From Paenochrobactrum gallinarii (GTDB lineage Bacteria; Pseudomonadota; Alphaproteobacteria; Rhizobiales; Rhizobiaceae), in NCBI RefSeq assembly GCF_014205685.1, contig NZ_JACIIU010000002.1:248001-312000 (forward strand): a stretch of 64,000 nucleotides of DNA, written 5' to 3'. The translations under genes were made by a program, and so were the position numbers. The first letter of the stretch is position 1. Each line of letters starts with the position of its first letter. This document shows, one piece after another, positions 1 to 8,919 of this stretch. The notes below the pieces were generated by a model that made no database searches, was not told where the DNA came from, and worked only from the letters and a program-made list of their open reading frames with translations.

Positions 1-774
1 ATCCGGCAGCGCGGCATTATCAATCAAACGCTGATTGGCGCGGCGCTGCGGCAGATGTGCATAACCGTAAAAAGCAATACGATCAGGTGCAAATTCACGC
101 ACGCTCTGACATGTCTGACGCAATGTTTCTTCTGTCTGCAAAGGCAGACCGTAAATAAGATCGAAGTTAATCCGTTCAATGCCGGCACCACGCAGATTAT
201 CCACCGCCTGTTTTACTACAGATAATGGCTGCACACGCCCGATAGCTTTCTGAACTTCCGGATCAACATCCTGCACGCCCAGTGAAGCACGGTTTACGCC
301 CTGCGCGGCCAGTACTTTGGTCAGTTCAGCCGTGACTGTGCGCGGATCAAGCTCGATGGCATGTTCCATATGCGGATCAAAATCAAAATGCTCACGCAAT
401 GCAGCAATAATTTTTTCAAACTGCTGCGCATGTAAAATAGAAGGTGTACCGCCGCCCCAATGCAAATGCTTGACTTGAGGACGTGATGACAAATGCCGGC
501 CGACAAGGTGGATTTCGGCCAGTAAATCCTGCACAAAATTATCGATCACATCATCACGGCGCGCGACCTTCGCATGACAACCGCAATAATGGCAAAGCTG
601 ACGGCAATAAGGAATATGCAAATAAAGTGAAACAGCTTCTTGCGGCCCCAATTGGCGCAGCCAGCTGCTCATATGTGTTGGCGTGACCTGCTGCGTAAAA
701 TCTGCGGCTGTCGGATAAGATGTATATCTAGGAACAGCCAACGAAGCATAATGACGGACGATTTCTTCTTGCAT
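1..774 (-). CDS. hemN: Oxygen-independent coproporphyrinogen III oxidase (N-terminal part, cut by window start)
   Basis: Radical SAM enzyme that decarboxylates coproporphyrinogen III to protoporphyrinogen IX without oxygen, a step of haem synthesis in the cytoplasm. The first 258 residues are visible and the frame is still open at base 1. Residues 57-66 read CRQLCHYCGC, giving the HemN signature C-x3-C-x2-C-x-C (C57, C61, C64, C66); a GGGTPS motif typical of radical SAM enzymes follows around residue 107. The start at 774 lies one base after the stop of a 35-codon ORF on the same strand, which suggests translational coupling. A perfect FNR box lies about 230 bp upstream and fnrN is the next gene, so anaerobic induction is likely. 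The family assignment is firm; only the C-terminal part is unseen. Confidence 0.93.
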   Translation of the reverse strand, partial: MQEEIVRHYASLAVPRYTSYPTAADFTQQVTPTHMSSWLRQLGPQEAVSLYLHIPYCRQLCHYCGCHAKVARRDDVIDNFVQDLLAEIHLVGRHLSSRPQVKHLHWGGGTPSILHAQQFEKIIAALREHFDFDPHMEHAIELDPRTVTAELTKVLAAQGVNRASLGVQDVDPEVQKAIGRVQPLSVVKQAVDNLRGAGIERINFDLIYGLPLQTEETLRQTCQSVREFAPDRIAFYGYAHLPQRRANQRLIDNAALPD

Positions 775-775
775 C

Positions 776-883
776 TTAGCGCACCGACTTCTTGACCTTT
801 GCCAGTAAAGGCACCGGATGACCAAAGCTAAGCACGGAGAACCCAAGAAGATTTATGAAAATCATGGCAGCCCAGAATGTCAT
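776..883 (-). CDS. Small hydrophobic protein, 35 aa, just upstream of hemN
   Basis: A 35-residue ORF starting MTFWAAMIFINLLGF and ending in the basic tail AKVKKSVR. It has one hydrophobic stretch (residues 3-20) that could span the membrane. Its TAA stop is separated from the hemN ATG by a single base, so it would be read from the same FNR-box promoter and may couple translation to hemN. The frame is open 24 codons further upstream without another ATG, so it could also be the remnant of a longer membrane gene. I do not recognise a family. No strong Shine-Dalgarno sequence is visible. Confidence 0.4.
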   Translation of the reverse strand: MTFWAAMIFINLLGFSVLSFGHPVPLLAKVKKSVR

Positions 884-1005
884 CACCAGCCTCGTACAGA
901 CTATAAAAATCCTTTCCGGCAGTAATGATGTATCAAAGCCGGATTCAATTTCCTGCTATCAGGGAAATTATGTGATGATAGTAGCCAGCGCGAACATAAT
1001 CAGCA

Positions 1006-1019
1006 TTGATCATAATCAA
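1006..1019. promoter_or_regulatory. FNR/FixK-type box (anaerobox)
   Basis: The sequence TTGATCATAATCAA is a perfect match to the TTGAT-N4-ATCAA operator of FNR, FnrN and FixK proteins. It sits between the end of fnrN and the start of the hemN transcription unit, about 120 bp before the 35-codon ORF and 230 bp before hemN. Expected role: oxygen-limited activation of hemN by the neighbouring FnrN. The sequence match is direct; the regulatory role is inference. Confidence 0.8.
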
Positions 1020-1082
1020 TCATGCAGACGCAATAATATTAAATATAATTAATCTGTGGGGAAACAAATACTGCCGGAGCGA

Positions 1083-1847
1083 TCAAGCGTTCGCGGTGCT
1101 CATCAGATGGGTAATATCCAACCCTGCTACAGCAGCCAATGAACGGTAAGAAGTAATCTCGACCGTGTTGGCATCAATGAGGCGGATGAGTCCCTGCGTC
1201 TTCAGCTTGGTAAAGCTGCGGCTGACTGTTTCAATCGTGAGCCCTAAATAATCAGCAATATCGGTACGGTTCATCGCCAGATGCACCGGATTGCTTGTCG
1301 TTTCTGCCTGCGGACGGTTGGCCAAAAGCAGCAAAAAGCTTGCCAGTTTTTCCACGGGCGCCAAGCGGCCAAGGATCATCTGATTATCATGCGCCTGACG
1401 CAGCGCAAATTTGGTCATTTCGTAAAGGCGCTCTTTCAGTTGCGGATAACGCTCCATCAGAGCATTCATTTCACGATCTGAAAATGAACATAAAACTGAA
1501 GGCACAACCGCCTCCACCGTTTGCGAATGCACTTCATCATCCGCAAGCCCCAGATAGCCACCAGGAAATAAAAAGCCTGAAATCTGACGACGACCATCGG
1601 GCAGCGATGTATAAAGACGCAACATGCCGGAGGTTAAACTATAGACGCGGGTTTTCTCCTGCCCCTCTTCCACCAGCATTTCATTGGCGCCAAGCTGCTT
1701 CGAGCTCATAATCGCTTCCAGTGCATCAAGCTCATCGCCATCCAAAGCTGCACAAACCGCAAGATGACGTACACAGCAATCTGCACAGATGCTGCATGTT
1801 TCACGTTTTGGTTTTTCGGCTGGATGACACGGTAGAGCTGAAGACAC
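1083..1847 (-). CDS. fnrN: FnrN-type oxygen-sensing Crp/Fnr transcription regulator
   Basis: 254-residue Crp/Fnr regulator. Cysteines C21, C24 and C32 fit the C-x2-C-x7-C spacing of rhizobial FnrN, and C120 (VPSVLCSF) stands where FNR has its fourth [4Fe-4S] ligand, so direct oxygen sensing is expected. A cyclic-nucleotide-like beta-barrel occupies about residues 40-150. The C-terminal winged helix carries ETVSRSF in the recognition helix; the E-x2-SR pattern is that of proteins reading TTGAT-N4-ATCAA boxes. A perfect box lies just downstream, before hemN. No box is obvious in its own upstream region. Extra cysteines C7, C18 and C25 are also present in the N-terminal segment. Confidence 0.9.
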   Translation of the reverse strand: MSSALPCHPAEKPKRETCSICADCCVRHLAVCAALDGDELDALEAIMSSKQLGANEMLVEEGQEKTRVYSLTSGMLRLYTSLPDGRRQISGFLFPGGYLGLADDEVHSQTVEAVVPSVLCSFSDREMNALMERYPQLKERLYEMTKFALRQAHDNQMILGRLAPVEKLASFLLLLANRPQAETTSNPVHLAMNRTDIADYLGLTIETVSRSFTKLKTQGLIRLIDANTVEITSYRSLAAVAGLDITHLMSTANA

Positions 1848-1936
1848 TATTTACTGACCCTTGTATGACTTTTAAAAAATGATGCTATTTTCATTGAATA
1901 CAAGTACCATTACTCTGGCAATTTGTCAGATAGCAC

Positions 1937-1974
1937 AAGGAATTGCGAGATAAATCTTTATCCCGCAACTCTTG
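1937..1974. other. Long inverted repeat between fnrN and pyrE
   Basis: TTGCGAGATAAA and TTTATCCCGCAA (1943-1968) form an 11-of-12 bp stem around a TC loop, extended outward by CAAG/CTTG. It lies after the pyrE stop on the minus strand and upstream of fnrN. Neither strand has a clean T-run directly after it, so it could be a weak terminator of the rpoZ-rsh-pyrE unit, an mRNA-end stabiliser or an operator. The structure is visible; the role is not. Confidence 0.5.
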
Positions 1975-2005
1975 TTTTCAATATTTTAGTAAAAAAATGC
2001 CGTAG

Positions 2006-2584
2006 TTAAATATTACGGCTACCCGGTTTTACAGCCGGAATGGCCTGTAATTCAGGCGGCAATGCATCTGCCGGATAAGCAGGCACTTCATATTCTGCCA
2101 ATGCAATCAAGCGTGTACCAACATCGGCCTTACCGGCTGAGCGATCAACGATACAAGCAGCAGCCACCACTTCGATGCCAATATCTTCCATGCAAGCAAT
2201 TGTTTCGCGGATAGAAAGACCGGTCGTCACAATATCTTCCACGATAACAACGCGCGAGCCTTTTGGCACATCAAAGCGACGCAGGCGGAAAACACCGTTT
2301 TCACGCTCGACCCAAACGGATGGCACACCCAAATGGCGCGATGTTTCATAAGAAGGGATCAATCCGCCGATTGCAGGGCCGACCACATAATCGATCGGGC
2401 CAAGGTCAGCTGCTTTAATCTTTTCAGCCAAGGCTTTGCAAAGTTTTTCTGTCTTGTCAGCATGCATAAAGACGCGTGCTTTTTGCAAGAAAACAGGGCT
2501 ACGCAAACCTGAGGTGAGGATAAAATGGCCTTCAAGGATGCCGCCCGCCTCGCGAAAAACGGCCAAAACGTCATCGGTATTCAT
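2006..2584 (-). CDS. pyrE: Orotate phosphoribosyltransferase
   Basis: Type I phosphoribosyltransferase that makes orotidine 5'-monophosphate from orotate and PRPP in pyrimidine synthesis. The PRPP-binding signature [11 protein letters not shown] lies around residues 112-122, and the orotate-side segment [16 protein letters not shown] is near the N-terminus. The start [10 protein letters not shown] at 2584 is chosen because AGGA sits 6 bp upstream and a longer frame would overlap the end of rsh. At 192 residues it has the usual alphaproteobacterial length. It begins 8 bp after the rsh stop, so the two are almost certainly co-transcribed. Confidence 0.95.
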   Translation of the reverse strand: MNTDDVLAVFREAGGILEGHFILTSGLRSPVFLQKARVFMHADKTEKLCKALAEKIKAADLGPIDYVVGPAIGGLIPSYETSRHLGVPSVWVERENGVFRLRRFDVPKGSRVVIVEDIVTTGLSIRETIACMEDIGIEVVAAACIVDRSAGKADVGTRLIALAEYEVPAYPADALPPELQAIPAVKPGSRNI

Positions 2585-2592
2585 GTATTTTC

Positions 2593-4839
2593 CTATCCGT
2601 TCACGCGGCTGGCGCTGGAAACGCAAGCGCTATCTTTAAGTTGTGAAATAATCCGGTTGAGATGTTTCAAATCCCAGACTTCTACATCGATCAGCAGCTC
2701 AGTAAAGTCCGGTGCCTTACGGATCATCGACAAATTGTGGATATTGGTGTCATTAGCTGCGATAATCTGTGCGATTTCGGCGAGCGAACCCGGCGAGTTG
2801 ATTGCCGAGATTGAAATACGTGCCGGAAATCTTTCATGCATTTCGCCGTCAATATCCCAGCGGATATCAATCCATCGTTCCGGCTGATCATCATAAGCAG
2901 TTAATGCCGGTGACTGGATCGGATAAATGGTAATCCCTGCCCCTGGTTGCAAAATACCAACAATACGATCACCTGGCACAGCGCCTTCAGGCGCAAAGCG
3001 TACTGGCAGATCAGAATTCGCGCCACGAATTGGCAAAGCATTTTTACCAGGCTTGGCAGTGTCCTTTTCTTCGTCCACATCCGTGCCGCCTTCCGGAACC
3101 TTAAAGATCATTCCGGCAGCATTTTGAATGTTAAACCAACCTTTTTCGCCTGTCTGAGGCGGCGTTTGGCTAGTGACGCGCGTATCCTGATAATCAGGAT
3201 AAACCGCCTTCACCACATCTGAAGACGGCAATTCACCACGGCCGACCGAGGCCAGCACATCCTCAACATCCTTGCGTGCCAAACGCGGCAAACCAGGCTT
3301 TAAAATGTCTTTGCTAAACGGTTTTCCGGCACGCTCAAAAGCCCGCTCCAAAATACGCATCCCAAGGCCGGAATATTGTTTGCGCACAGCCGAACGGGTC
3401 GCGCGGCGAATAGCCGACCGTGCCTTACCGGTTGCAACCAGTGATTCCCATGCCGCTGGCGGAACCTGTGCCTTGGAGCGGATGATTTCCACTTCATCAC
3501 CGTTTTTCAGCTTGGTCATCAGCGGCATAATGCGGCCATTGACCTTAGCGCCCACACAGCTGTCGCCCACATCGGTATGCACCGCATAAGCAAAATCAAT
3601 TGGCGTTGCGCCACGCGGCAAAGCAATCAGCCTGCCCTTCGGGGTGAAGCAGAAAACCTGATCCTGAAACAGTTCCAGTTTGGTGTGCTCCAGAAACTCT
3701 TCCGGATTATCGCCTTCCGACAGGGCTTCAATGGTTTGACGCAGCCATGCATAGGCGTTGGTTTCCATCGAAATAGAATTGCCGCCACTGGTTGGTGTGC
3801 CGTTGCCACGATCTTTATAAATCGAATGCGCCGCCACACCATATTCCGCCACATCATCCATGGCGCGGGTGCGAATTTGCAACTCTACACGCTGGCGCGA
3901 CGGCCCGACAATGGTGGTGTGAATGGAGCGGTAGTCGTTCTGTTTCGGCGTTGAGATGTAATCTTTAAAGCGACCGGGAACCATCGACCATGTGCTGTGG
4001 ATGATACCCAATGCGCGATAACAATCTTCAACCGTGTCAACCACCACACGGAAGCCGAAAATATCGGAGAGCTGCTCAAAAGACAGCGCTTTGGTTTCCA
4101 TCTTACGGAAAACTGACCAAGGCTTTTTCTGCCGGCTTTTAACGCTGGCTTTAATGCCGTTTGCTGCAAAAAGCTCAGACAAATCGCTTTCAATCTTCTT
4201 CAAGATACCGCGATTTTTTTCCAAAAGTTCAGCCAGACGATCGGTCACCGCCCGCCATGCTTCCGGATTAATATAACGGAAAGCCAGCTCTTCAAGCTCT
4301 TCACGCATATCCTGCATACCCATGCGACCGGCAAGCGGTGCATAAATATCCATGGTTTCTTCCGCAATACGAAGACGTTTATCTTCACGCATCACGCCAA
4401 GCGTACGCATATTGTGCAAGCGGTCAGCAAGCTTGACCAGAAGTACGCGCACATCATCCGAAATTGCCAGCAATAATTTACGCAGATTCTCGGCCTGTAC
4501 GGCTTTTTTGGAAACCAGATCAAGCTTTTTAAGCTTGGTCAGCCCTTCAACCAGCTTACCGATTTCAGGCCCGAAAAGCTGATCAATCTCGGCGCGTGTT
4601 GCGTCCGTATCCTCGATTGTGTCATGCAGCAGTGCAATCGCAATGGTTGCTTCATCAAGACGCATATCGGTGAGGATTGCCGCCACTTCCAAAGGATGGG
4701 AAAAATAAGGATCACCGGAAGCACGCTTCTGGCTTCCGTGTTTTTGCATGGCATAAACATAGGCCTTGTTGAGGAGCGCCTCGTTTACATCTGGCTTGTA
4801 TCGCTGCACGCGTTCCACAAGCTCATATTGGCGCATCAT
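2593..4839 (-). CDS. rsh: Bifunctional (p)ppGpp synthetase/hydrolase
   Basis: 748-residue RelA/SpoT homologue, the usual length for the single Rsh of Hyphomicrobiales. Domains in order: HD hydrolase (HPLEVAAIL and LLHDTIEDT near residues 50-80), the nucleotidyltransferase synthetase (about 235-350, with [16 protein letters not shown]), a TGS domain (about 390-450, [20 protein letters not shown]) and a C-terminal ACT domain (about 670-745). Both catalytic modules keep their signatures, so it should both make and degrade the alarmone. The start [12 protein letters not shown] has AGGAG about 9 bp upstream. It is followed by pyrE after 8 bp and preceded by rpoZ, an order conserved in related genomes. 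Confidence 0.95.
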   Translation of the reverse strand: MMRQYELVERVQRYKPDVNEALLNKAYVYAMQKHGSQKRASGDPYFSHPLEVAAILTDMRLDEATIAIALLHDTIEDTDATRAEIDQLFGPEIGKLVEGLTKLKKLDLVSKKAVQAENLRKLLLAISDDVRVLLVKLADRLHNMRTLGVMREDKRLRIAEETMDIYAPLAGRMGMQDMREELEELAFRYINPEAWRAVTDRLAELLEKNRGILKKIESDLSELFAANGIKASVKSRQKKPWSVFRKMETKALSFEQLSDIFGFRVVVDTVEDCYRALGIIHSTWSMVPGRFKDYISTPKQNDYRSIHTTIVGPSRQRVELQIRTRAMDDVAEYGVAAHSIYKDRGNGTPTSGGNSISMETNAYAWLRQTIEALSEGDNPEEFLEHTKLELFQDQVFCFTPKGRLIALPRGATPIDFAYAVHTDVGDSCVGAKVNGRIMPLMTKLKNGDEVEIIRSKAQVPPAAWESLVATGKARSAIRRATRSAVRKQYSGLGMRILERAFERAGKPFSKDILKPGLPRLARKDVEDVLASVGRGELPSSDVVKAVYPDYQDTRVTSQTPPQTGEKGWFNIQNAAGMIFKVPEGGTDVDEEKDTAKPGKNALPIRGANSDLPVRFAPEGAVPGDRIVGILQPGAGITIYPIQSPALTAYDDQPERWIDIRWDIDGEMHERFPARISISAINSPGSLAEIAQIIAANDTNIHNLSMIRKAPDFTELLIDVEVWDLKHLNRIISQLKDSACVSSASRVNG

Positions 4840-5061
4840 CGACAGGAACTCCTATACAAAAACAAACACATCAGTGCTTTTAAAGTAAACCATGCATTTT
4901 TGCTGACAAGTATAATTTTCAACGTCAGCGCGTAATTATTATATAAGTTTTTTTATGCCGCTTATGAGCAACAATAGCGGTTAAAAAATATGCGCCACAA
5001 CTTTAAAGCTGCGACGCATATCAAAAATTCAGTAACCGGCAATAACCGGTCGGGCAAATGT

Positions 5062-5466
5062 TTAGAAGTCGTCGCTTTTTTCCGGAGCAACCAGACCTTC
5101 AATGCCGGCCAGCAACTCTTCTTCAGACATCTGATCGAAGACGATTGCTTCATCTTCACCGGCTTCGGCAATGCCTTCAGCGGCGGCGTCAACGCTACCG
5201 GTCAGCAATGCAGTTGGTGCAGCTTCCGGCTCATCAACTTCCACATGCTTCTGCAGCGAATGGATCAGATCTTCTTTCAGATCATCTGGTGAAAGTGTTT
5301 CATCGGCAATTTCACGCAATGCAACAACAGGGTTTTTGTCATTATCGCGATCGACGGTAATCTGTCCGCCTTGCGAAATCTGGCGTGCACGATGACTGGC
5401 AAGCAGAACCAACTCAAAGCGGTTGTCTACCTTGTCTACGCAATCCTCAACGGTGACGCGGGCCAT
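5062..5466 (-). CDS. rpoZ: RNA polymerase omega subunit
   Basis: Small subunit that helps assemble and stabilise RNA polymerase. The start [20 protein letters not shown] (134 residues) is chosen over a longer frame because it is the canonical N-terminus and has AAGGGA upstream. The helical core [16 protein letters not shown] is present, followed by the acidic C-terminal extension rich in Glu/Asp/Ala seen in rhizobial omega proteins. It lies 222 bp upstream of rsh on the same strand; omega also takes part in ppGpp binding in proteobacteria, so the neighbourhood makes functional sense. Confidence 0.95.
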   Translation of the reverse strand: MARVTVEDCVDKVDNRFELVLLASHRARQISQGGQITVDRDNDKNPVVALREIADETLSPDDLKEDLIHSLQKHVEVDEPEAAPTALLTGSVDAAAEGIAEAGEDEAIVFDQMSEEELLAGIEGLVAPEKSDDF

Positions 5467-5890
5467 CAGCGGGTCCCTTTCATAATACGATCTTTGACTA
5501 AATTTGTCTGCACATAACGCGAAAGACGAAAAAAAACAAGTAAAAGCCGCGCGAAACAACTCGCACGCCCTCATTTTTGTAAGCCGCACCGATGCGCATA
5601 ACAGATTTTTATATTCTTATCTCAGAATACCAGCCAGAGACTTTATTAGCAAGCAGACAAGCATCCGTTTCATTCTGATAAAAAATAGTTCAATTATCAA
5701 CATTTAAGCCATTACAAATAGGGCAAATCAACCTAAGGTTGCTTGTATTTCTGTACTTTCCCCTTAGAAAATAGATTTAAGACGTAAGTTGCACCAAAAA
5801 GTTCTTTTGACGTCGCCATTTATATGTTTCACGAAGGCCATCCAGTTAAACTGGTTTTTAGGCCCATGCCTGTAGAGTGGATTTTTACAT
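5467..5890. other. Divergent promoter region between rpoZ and the NYN gene
   Basis: 424 bp without a credible gene; it should hold the divergent promoters of rpoZ (minus) and the NYN-domain gene (plus). It contains the perfect 13-bp palindrome CCAGTTAAACTGG at 5842-5854, directly followed by five Ts and lying 36 bp before the NYN start. This may be an operator or a weak leader hairpin. No RNA gene was recognised. Confidence 0.5.
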
Positions 5891-6481
5891 ATGTTCGATT
5901 CCCGTGAAAAGATCGCCCTTTTCATCGATGGCGCTAATCTTTATGCAGCCTCCAAAACACTTGGTTTCGACATTGACTACCGCAAATTACTAAAAGCATT
6001 TCAGAATCGCGGCTATTTGCTGCGTGCTTATTATTACACAGCATTGGTAGAAGATCAGGAATACTCGTCAATTAGACCTTTGATTGATTGGCTGGATTAT
6101 AACGGCTACAAAGTCATCACCAAAGCCGCCAAAGAATTTACCGACGCAACCGGACGCCGCAAGGTCAAAGGCAATATGGATATCGAGCTGACCGTTGATG
6201 CGATGCAGCTGACAGATGCCATCGACCATTTCGTCATCTTCTCTGGCGACGGCGACTTCCGCTCATTGGTTGAAGCCTTGCAGCGCAAGGGCCGCAAAGT
6301 TTCTATCGTTTCGACGCTGACCACTCAGCCAGCAATGATTTCCGATGAATTGCGCCGTCAGGCAGACCATTTCATTGATCTCGTATCGCTGAAATCAGAA
6401 ATCGGCCGTGAAATGTCCGAGCGCCCGCAGCAGCAGGCACCGCGCTTCGTCACTGATGATATGGAAGACGACGATTATTGA
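5891..6481 (+). CDS. NYN-domain (LabA/DUF88) PIN-like nuclease family protein
   Basis: 196-residue protein with the PIN-like NYN fold over about residues 7-165. The acidic positions are visible: ALFIDGANLY (N-terminal Asp), DIELTVDAM (centre) and FSGDGDFRSLVEAL (C-terminal Asp pair), which form the metal site in this family. Members are predicted or shown RNases; the substrate here is unknown. The C-terminus is a short acidic tail (DDMEDDDY). It starts with ATG after an unremarkable leader and lies 28 bp upstream of a uracil-DNA glycosylase gene with which it probably forms an operon. Confidence 0.85.
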   Translation: MFDSREKIALFIDGANLYAASKTLGFDIDYRKLLKAFQNRGYLLRAYYYTALVEDQEYSSIRPLIDWLDYNGYKVITKAAKEFTDATGRRKVKGNMDIELTVDAMQLTDAIDHFVIFSGDGDFRSLVEALQRKGRKVSIVSTLTTQPAMISDELRRQADHFIDLVSLKSEIGREMSERPQQQAPRFVTDDMEDDDY

Positions 6482-6509
6482 TCGTCGTCGCCTCTTCTGA
6501 AGGGTAAAG

Positions 6510-7157
6510 ATGATCCATCCTTCACATGATTGCGCGATTTGTCCGCGTTTGCATGACTTTTTACAAGAATGGCGCGCAAAAGAACCGGAATGGAACAATG
6601 CTCCGGTTCCGCCATTCATGCCTGTGGGTGGTGAGGATAGCGTCAGCCTGATGATTATCGGGCTTGCACCCGGTTTACGCGGCGCAAACCGCACCGGCCG
6701 CCCTTTCACCGGCGATTACGCAGGCGAGCTTCTCTACAGCACCTTAATTGATTTAGGCTTTGCCCGCGGCAAGTTTGAAGCACGTATTGATGACAGTCTC
6801 GAATTGCTCAATACGGTGATTATCAATGCTGTGCGCTGTGTGCCGCCGGAAAACAAACCAACAGCATCCGAAATCAACAATTGCCGCCAGTTTTTAAAGC
6901 CCGCCCTCTCCGGCTTCAATAATTTGCGCGCCATTGTCACTCTTGGCACAATCGCGCATCAATCCACGATCCGCGCCTTAGGCGAACCTGTTTCCAAGCA
7001 TAAATTTGGCCATGGCAAGGAAACGGACATTAACGGGATCAGGATTTTTTCCAGCTATCACTGCTCACGCTACAACACCAATACCGGTGTTTTAACTGAA
7101 AAAATGTTCCGCGACGTTTTCACGAATGTGCGCAACTATCTGTACACTGGCAATTAA
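6510..7157 (+). CDS. Uracil-DNA glycosylase, family 5 (UdgB-like)
   Basis: 215-residue base-excision repair enzyme. The family-5 motif GLAPGLRGANRTGRPFTGD occupies about residues 52-70; its Ala/Gly-rich active site lacks the catalytic Asp of family 1, as usual for UdgB. The second motif reads SSYHCSRYNTNTG near residue 185, where Cys replaces the Pro of the usual HPS. Cysteines near the N-terminus (C8, C11) and in AVRCVPPENKPTASEINNC could ligate the [4Fe-4S] cluster found in families 4 and 5. It removes uracil and other deaminated bases in DNA. It follows the NYN gene by 28 bp. Confidence 0.88.
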   Translation: MIHPSHDCAICPRLHDFLQEWRAKEPEWNNAPVPPFMPVGGEDSVSLMIIGLAPGLRGANRTGRPFTGDYAGELLYSTLIDLGFARGKFEARIDDSLELLNTVIINAVRCVPPENKPTASEINNCRQFLKPALSGFNNLRAIVTLGTIAHQSTIRALGEPVSKHKFGHGKETDINGIRIFSSYHCSRYNTNTGVLTEKMFRDVFTNVRNYLYTGN

Positions 7158-7199
7158 CCTGCCAGCATCTGCATTTTTCAACAATCAATGATGATGAGT

Positions 7200-7676
7200 T
7201 TAGCCTTTATCGCGCAGCAAGCGTGACTTTTCACGATTCCAGTCGCGCATTTTCTCGGTCTGGCGCTTATCATGTAGCTTCTTACCGCGCGCGACCGCCA
7301 ATTCCAGCTTAACACGACCACGATCATTGAAATAAAGCTTCAACGGCACGACGGTCATACCATCGCGCGAAACCGAGTTGAACAAACGCGCCATTTCACG
7401 ACGGCTGACCAGCAATTTACGCAGTCGACGCGGATCATGATTGAAGCGATTGCCTTGCGTATATTCAGGAATATACGAATTGATCAGCCAAAACTCACCA
7501 TTCTCAAAGCTTGCATAGCTTTCGGCAATATTTGACTGATTGGCGCGAAGTGACTTCACTTCCGTCCCCGACAGAACCAGACCTGCTTCCAGCGTGCTCA
7601 CAATTTCAAAGTTAAAGCGCGCACGGCGGTTTTCCGCGATAATTTTGCGCACTGTCGGTGTTTTTGGCTTATTCAT
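7200..7676 (-). CDS. smpB: SsrA-binding protein
   Basis: 158-residue SmpB, which binds tmRNA and delivers it to stalled ribosomes for trans-translation. The family core is clear: [26 protein letters not shown], then NSYIPEY, and the basic C-terminal tail [21 protein letters not shown] that enters the mRNA channel. The start [19 protein letters not shown] has AGG upstream. It lies downstream of dapA on the same strand, with an intrinsic terminator in between. No tmRNA gene was found in the window. Confidence 0.95.
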   Translation of the reverse strand: MNKPKTPTVRKIIAENRRARFNFEIVSTLEAGLVLSGTEVKSLRANQSNIAESYASFENGEFWLINSYIPEYTQGNRFNHDPRRLRKLLVSRREMARLFNSVSRDGMTVVPLKLYFNDRGRVKLELAVARGKKLHDKRQTEKMRDWNREKSRLLRDKG

Positions 7677-7707
7677 AATAAGGTTATATAATACCTGTCA
7701 CACAGAT

Positions 7708-7739
7708 TAAAAGCGTCTTTAAAAATAAAGACGCTTTTT
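7708..7739 (-). terminator. Intrinsic terminator between dapA and smpB
   Basis: AAGCGTCTTTA (7711-7721) and TAAAGACGCTT (7726-7736) form a perfect 11-bp stem with an AAAA loop. T-runs flank it on both strands, so it can end dapA transcripts on the minus strand; no plus-strand gene needs it. Confidence 0.85.
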
Positions 7740-7753
7740 CTATTTGTCACAAA

Positions 7754-8635
7754 TTAATTAATCAGGCCAGCATGTTGCATGGCACGATCAATGATGAGGC
7801 GTGTGGACTCTTCCACCTGAACCATCGGCGAGCGCACAACCGGCTCCATCAGCCCCAAACGCGATAAAGCATATTTAGGACCAGCCGGATTCGGCTCGAT
7901 AAACAATGCTTTATGCAATGGCATCAAGCGATCCTGATATTCCAGTGCTTTTGCATAGTCGCCACTCAGGCACGCGGCCTGAAACTCAGCGCAAAGGCGT
8001 GGCGCAATGTTTGAAGTCACTGAAATGCAGCCATGACCACCATGGGCGTTAAAGCCCAGTGCTGTTGCATCTTCACCCGACAACTGGACGAAGTCTTTAC
8101 CGCAAACCGCACGTTGTTCAGACACGCGCTCAATACGACCGGTTGCGTCTTTAACGGCAACGATATTTTTGTGGTCAGCGACCAGACGACCCATGGTTTC
8201 CGGCAGCATATCAACGATCGAGCGACCAGGGATATTATAAATAACTACCGGCACAGTGATTTCACGCGCGATAGCCGCAAAATGCTCATAAAGGCCACGC
8301 TGATTAGGCTTGTTGTAATAAGGCGTCACAATGAGAACCGCATCCGCGCCTGCTTTTTCAGCGTGCTGCGCCAGCTCAATCGCTTCACGTGTATTGTTTG
8401 AACCGGCACCTGCAATGACCGGCACGCGCTTGTCCGCGACTTCAATACAGACTTCAATGACCCGCTTATGCTCGTCATGCGAGAGCGTAGGTGTTTCACC
8501 GGTTGTACCGACAGGCACCAATCCATTGGTGCCCTCTTGAATTTGCCAATTCACGAAGGAGCGGAAGGATTTCTCGTCAAATGCACCATCACGATCGAAT
8601 GGCGTAACAAGTGCGGTGATTGAGCCCTTCAGCAT
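7754..8635 (-). CDS. dapA: 4-hydroxy-tetrahydrodipicolinate synthase
   Basis: 293-residue TIM-barrel class I aldolase that condenses pyruvate with aspartate semialdehyde in lysine and diaminopimelate synthesis. Visible signatures: [10 protein letters not shown] (substrate-binding Thr pair), VIYNIPGRS (catalytic Tyr) and [10 protein letters not shown] (Schiff-base Lys). The start [13 protein letters not shown] at 8635 is chosen over a longer frame because AGGAG lies 8-9 bp upstream and it is the standard N-terminus. It is divergent from a lytic transglycosylase gene; diaminopimelate and transglycosylase both serve peptidoglycan. Confidence 0.96.
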   Translation of the reverse strand: MLKGSITALVTPFDRDGAFDEKSFRSFVNWQIQEGTNGLVPVGTTGETPTLSHDEHKRVIEVCIEVADKRVPVIAGAGSNNTREAIELAQHAEKAGADAVLIVTPYYNKPNQRGLYEHFAAIAREITVPVVIYNIPGRSIVDMLPETMGRLVADHKNIVAVKDATGRIERVSEQRAVCGKDFVQLSGEDATALGFNAHGGHGCISVTSNIAPRLCAEFQAACLSGDYAKALEYQDRLMPLHKALFIEPNPAGPKYALSRLGLMEPVVRSPMVQVEESTRLIIDRAMQHAGLIN

Positions 8636-8919
8636 CAATAAACTCCTGAGAGATGAAATGTTAATAAACGCCGGAAAACCCGACGAAAGCGGTCGCACCA
8701 TAGTATTGCCATAAGAATGGAGCAAGCAATTTTACGACCCAATGGACGTTAGTTATCCGATCTCACTCATAATGGATTGTTAACGATGCCTTCACTGATA
8801 AAAATTATAATAGAAAAGTAAAAAAGTTCCTCTACCCTGACACGTCCCGCAGCTTTCAAATGAAATTCATTTTATGCGAGACAACCGATCAGAGCAAAAG
8901 CAATGTGGTTTGGTTCGAT

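Noticed and set aside
855..1052. 65-codon open frame on the plus strand between hemN and fnrN
   Set aside because: It runs through the FNR box region, has no ribosome-binding site and lies against the direction of both neighbours; the 35-codon minus-strand ORF is a better candidate.
4840..5061. Terminator downstream of rpoZ
   Set aside because: A short CCGCT/AGCGG hairpin is present but with a long loop and A-run rather than T-run on the transcribed side; read-through into rsh is more likely.
5504..5707. 67-codon open frame upstream of the NYN gene
   Set aside because: No ribosome-binding site or recognisable protein character; sits in the divergent promoter region.
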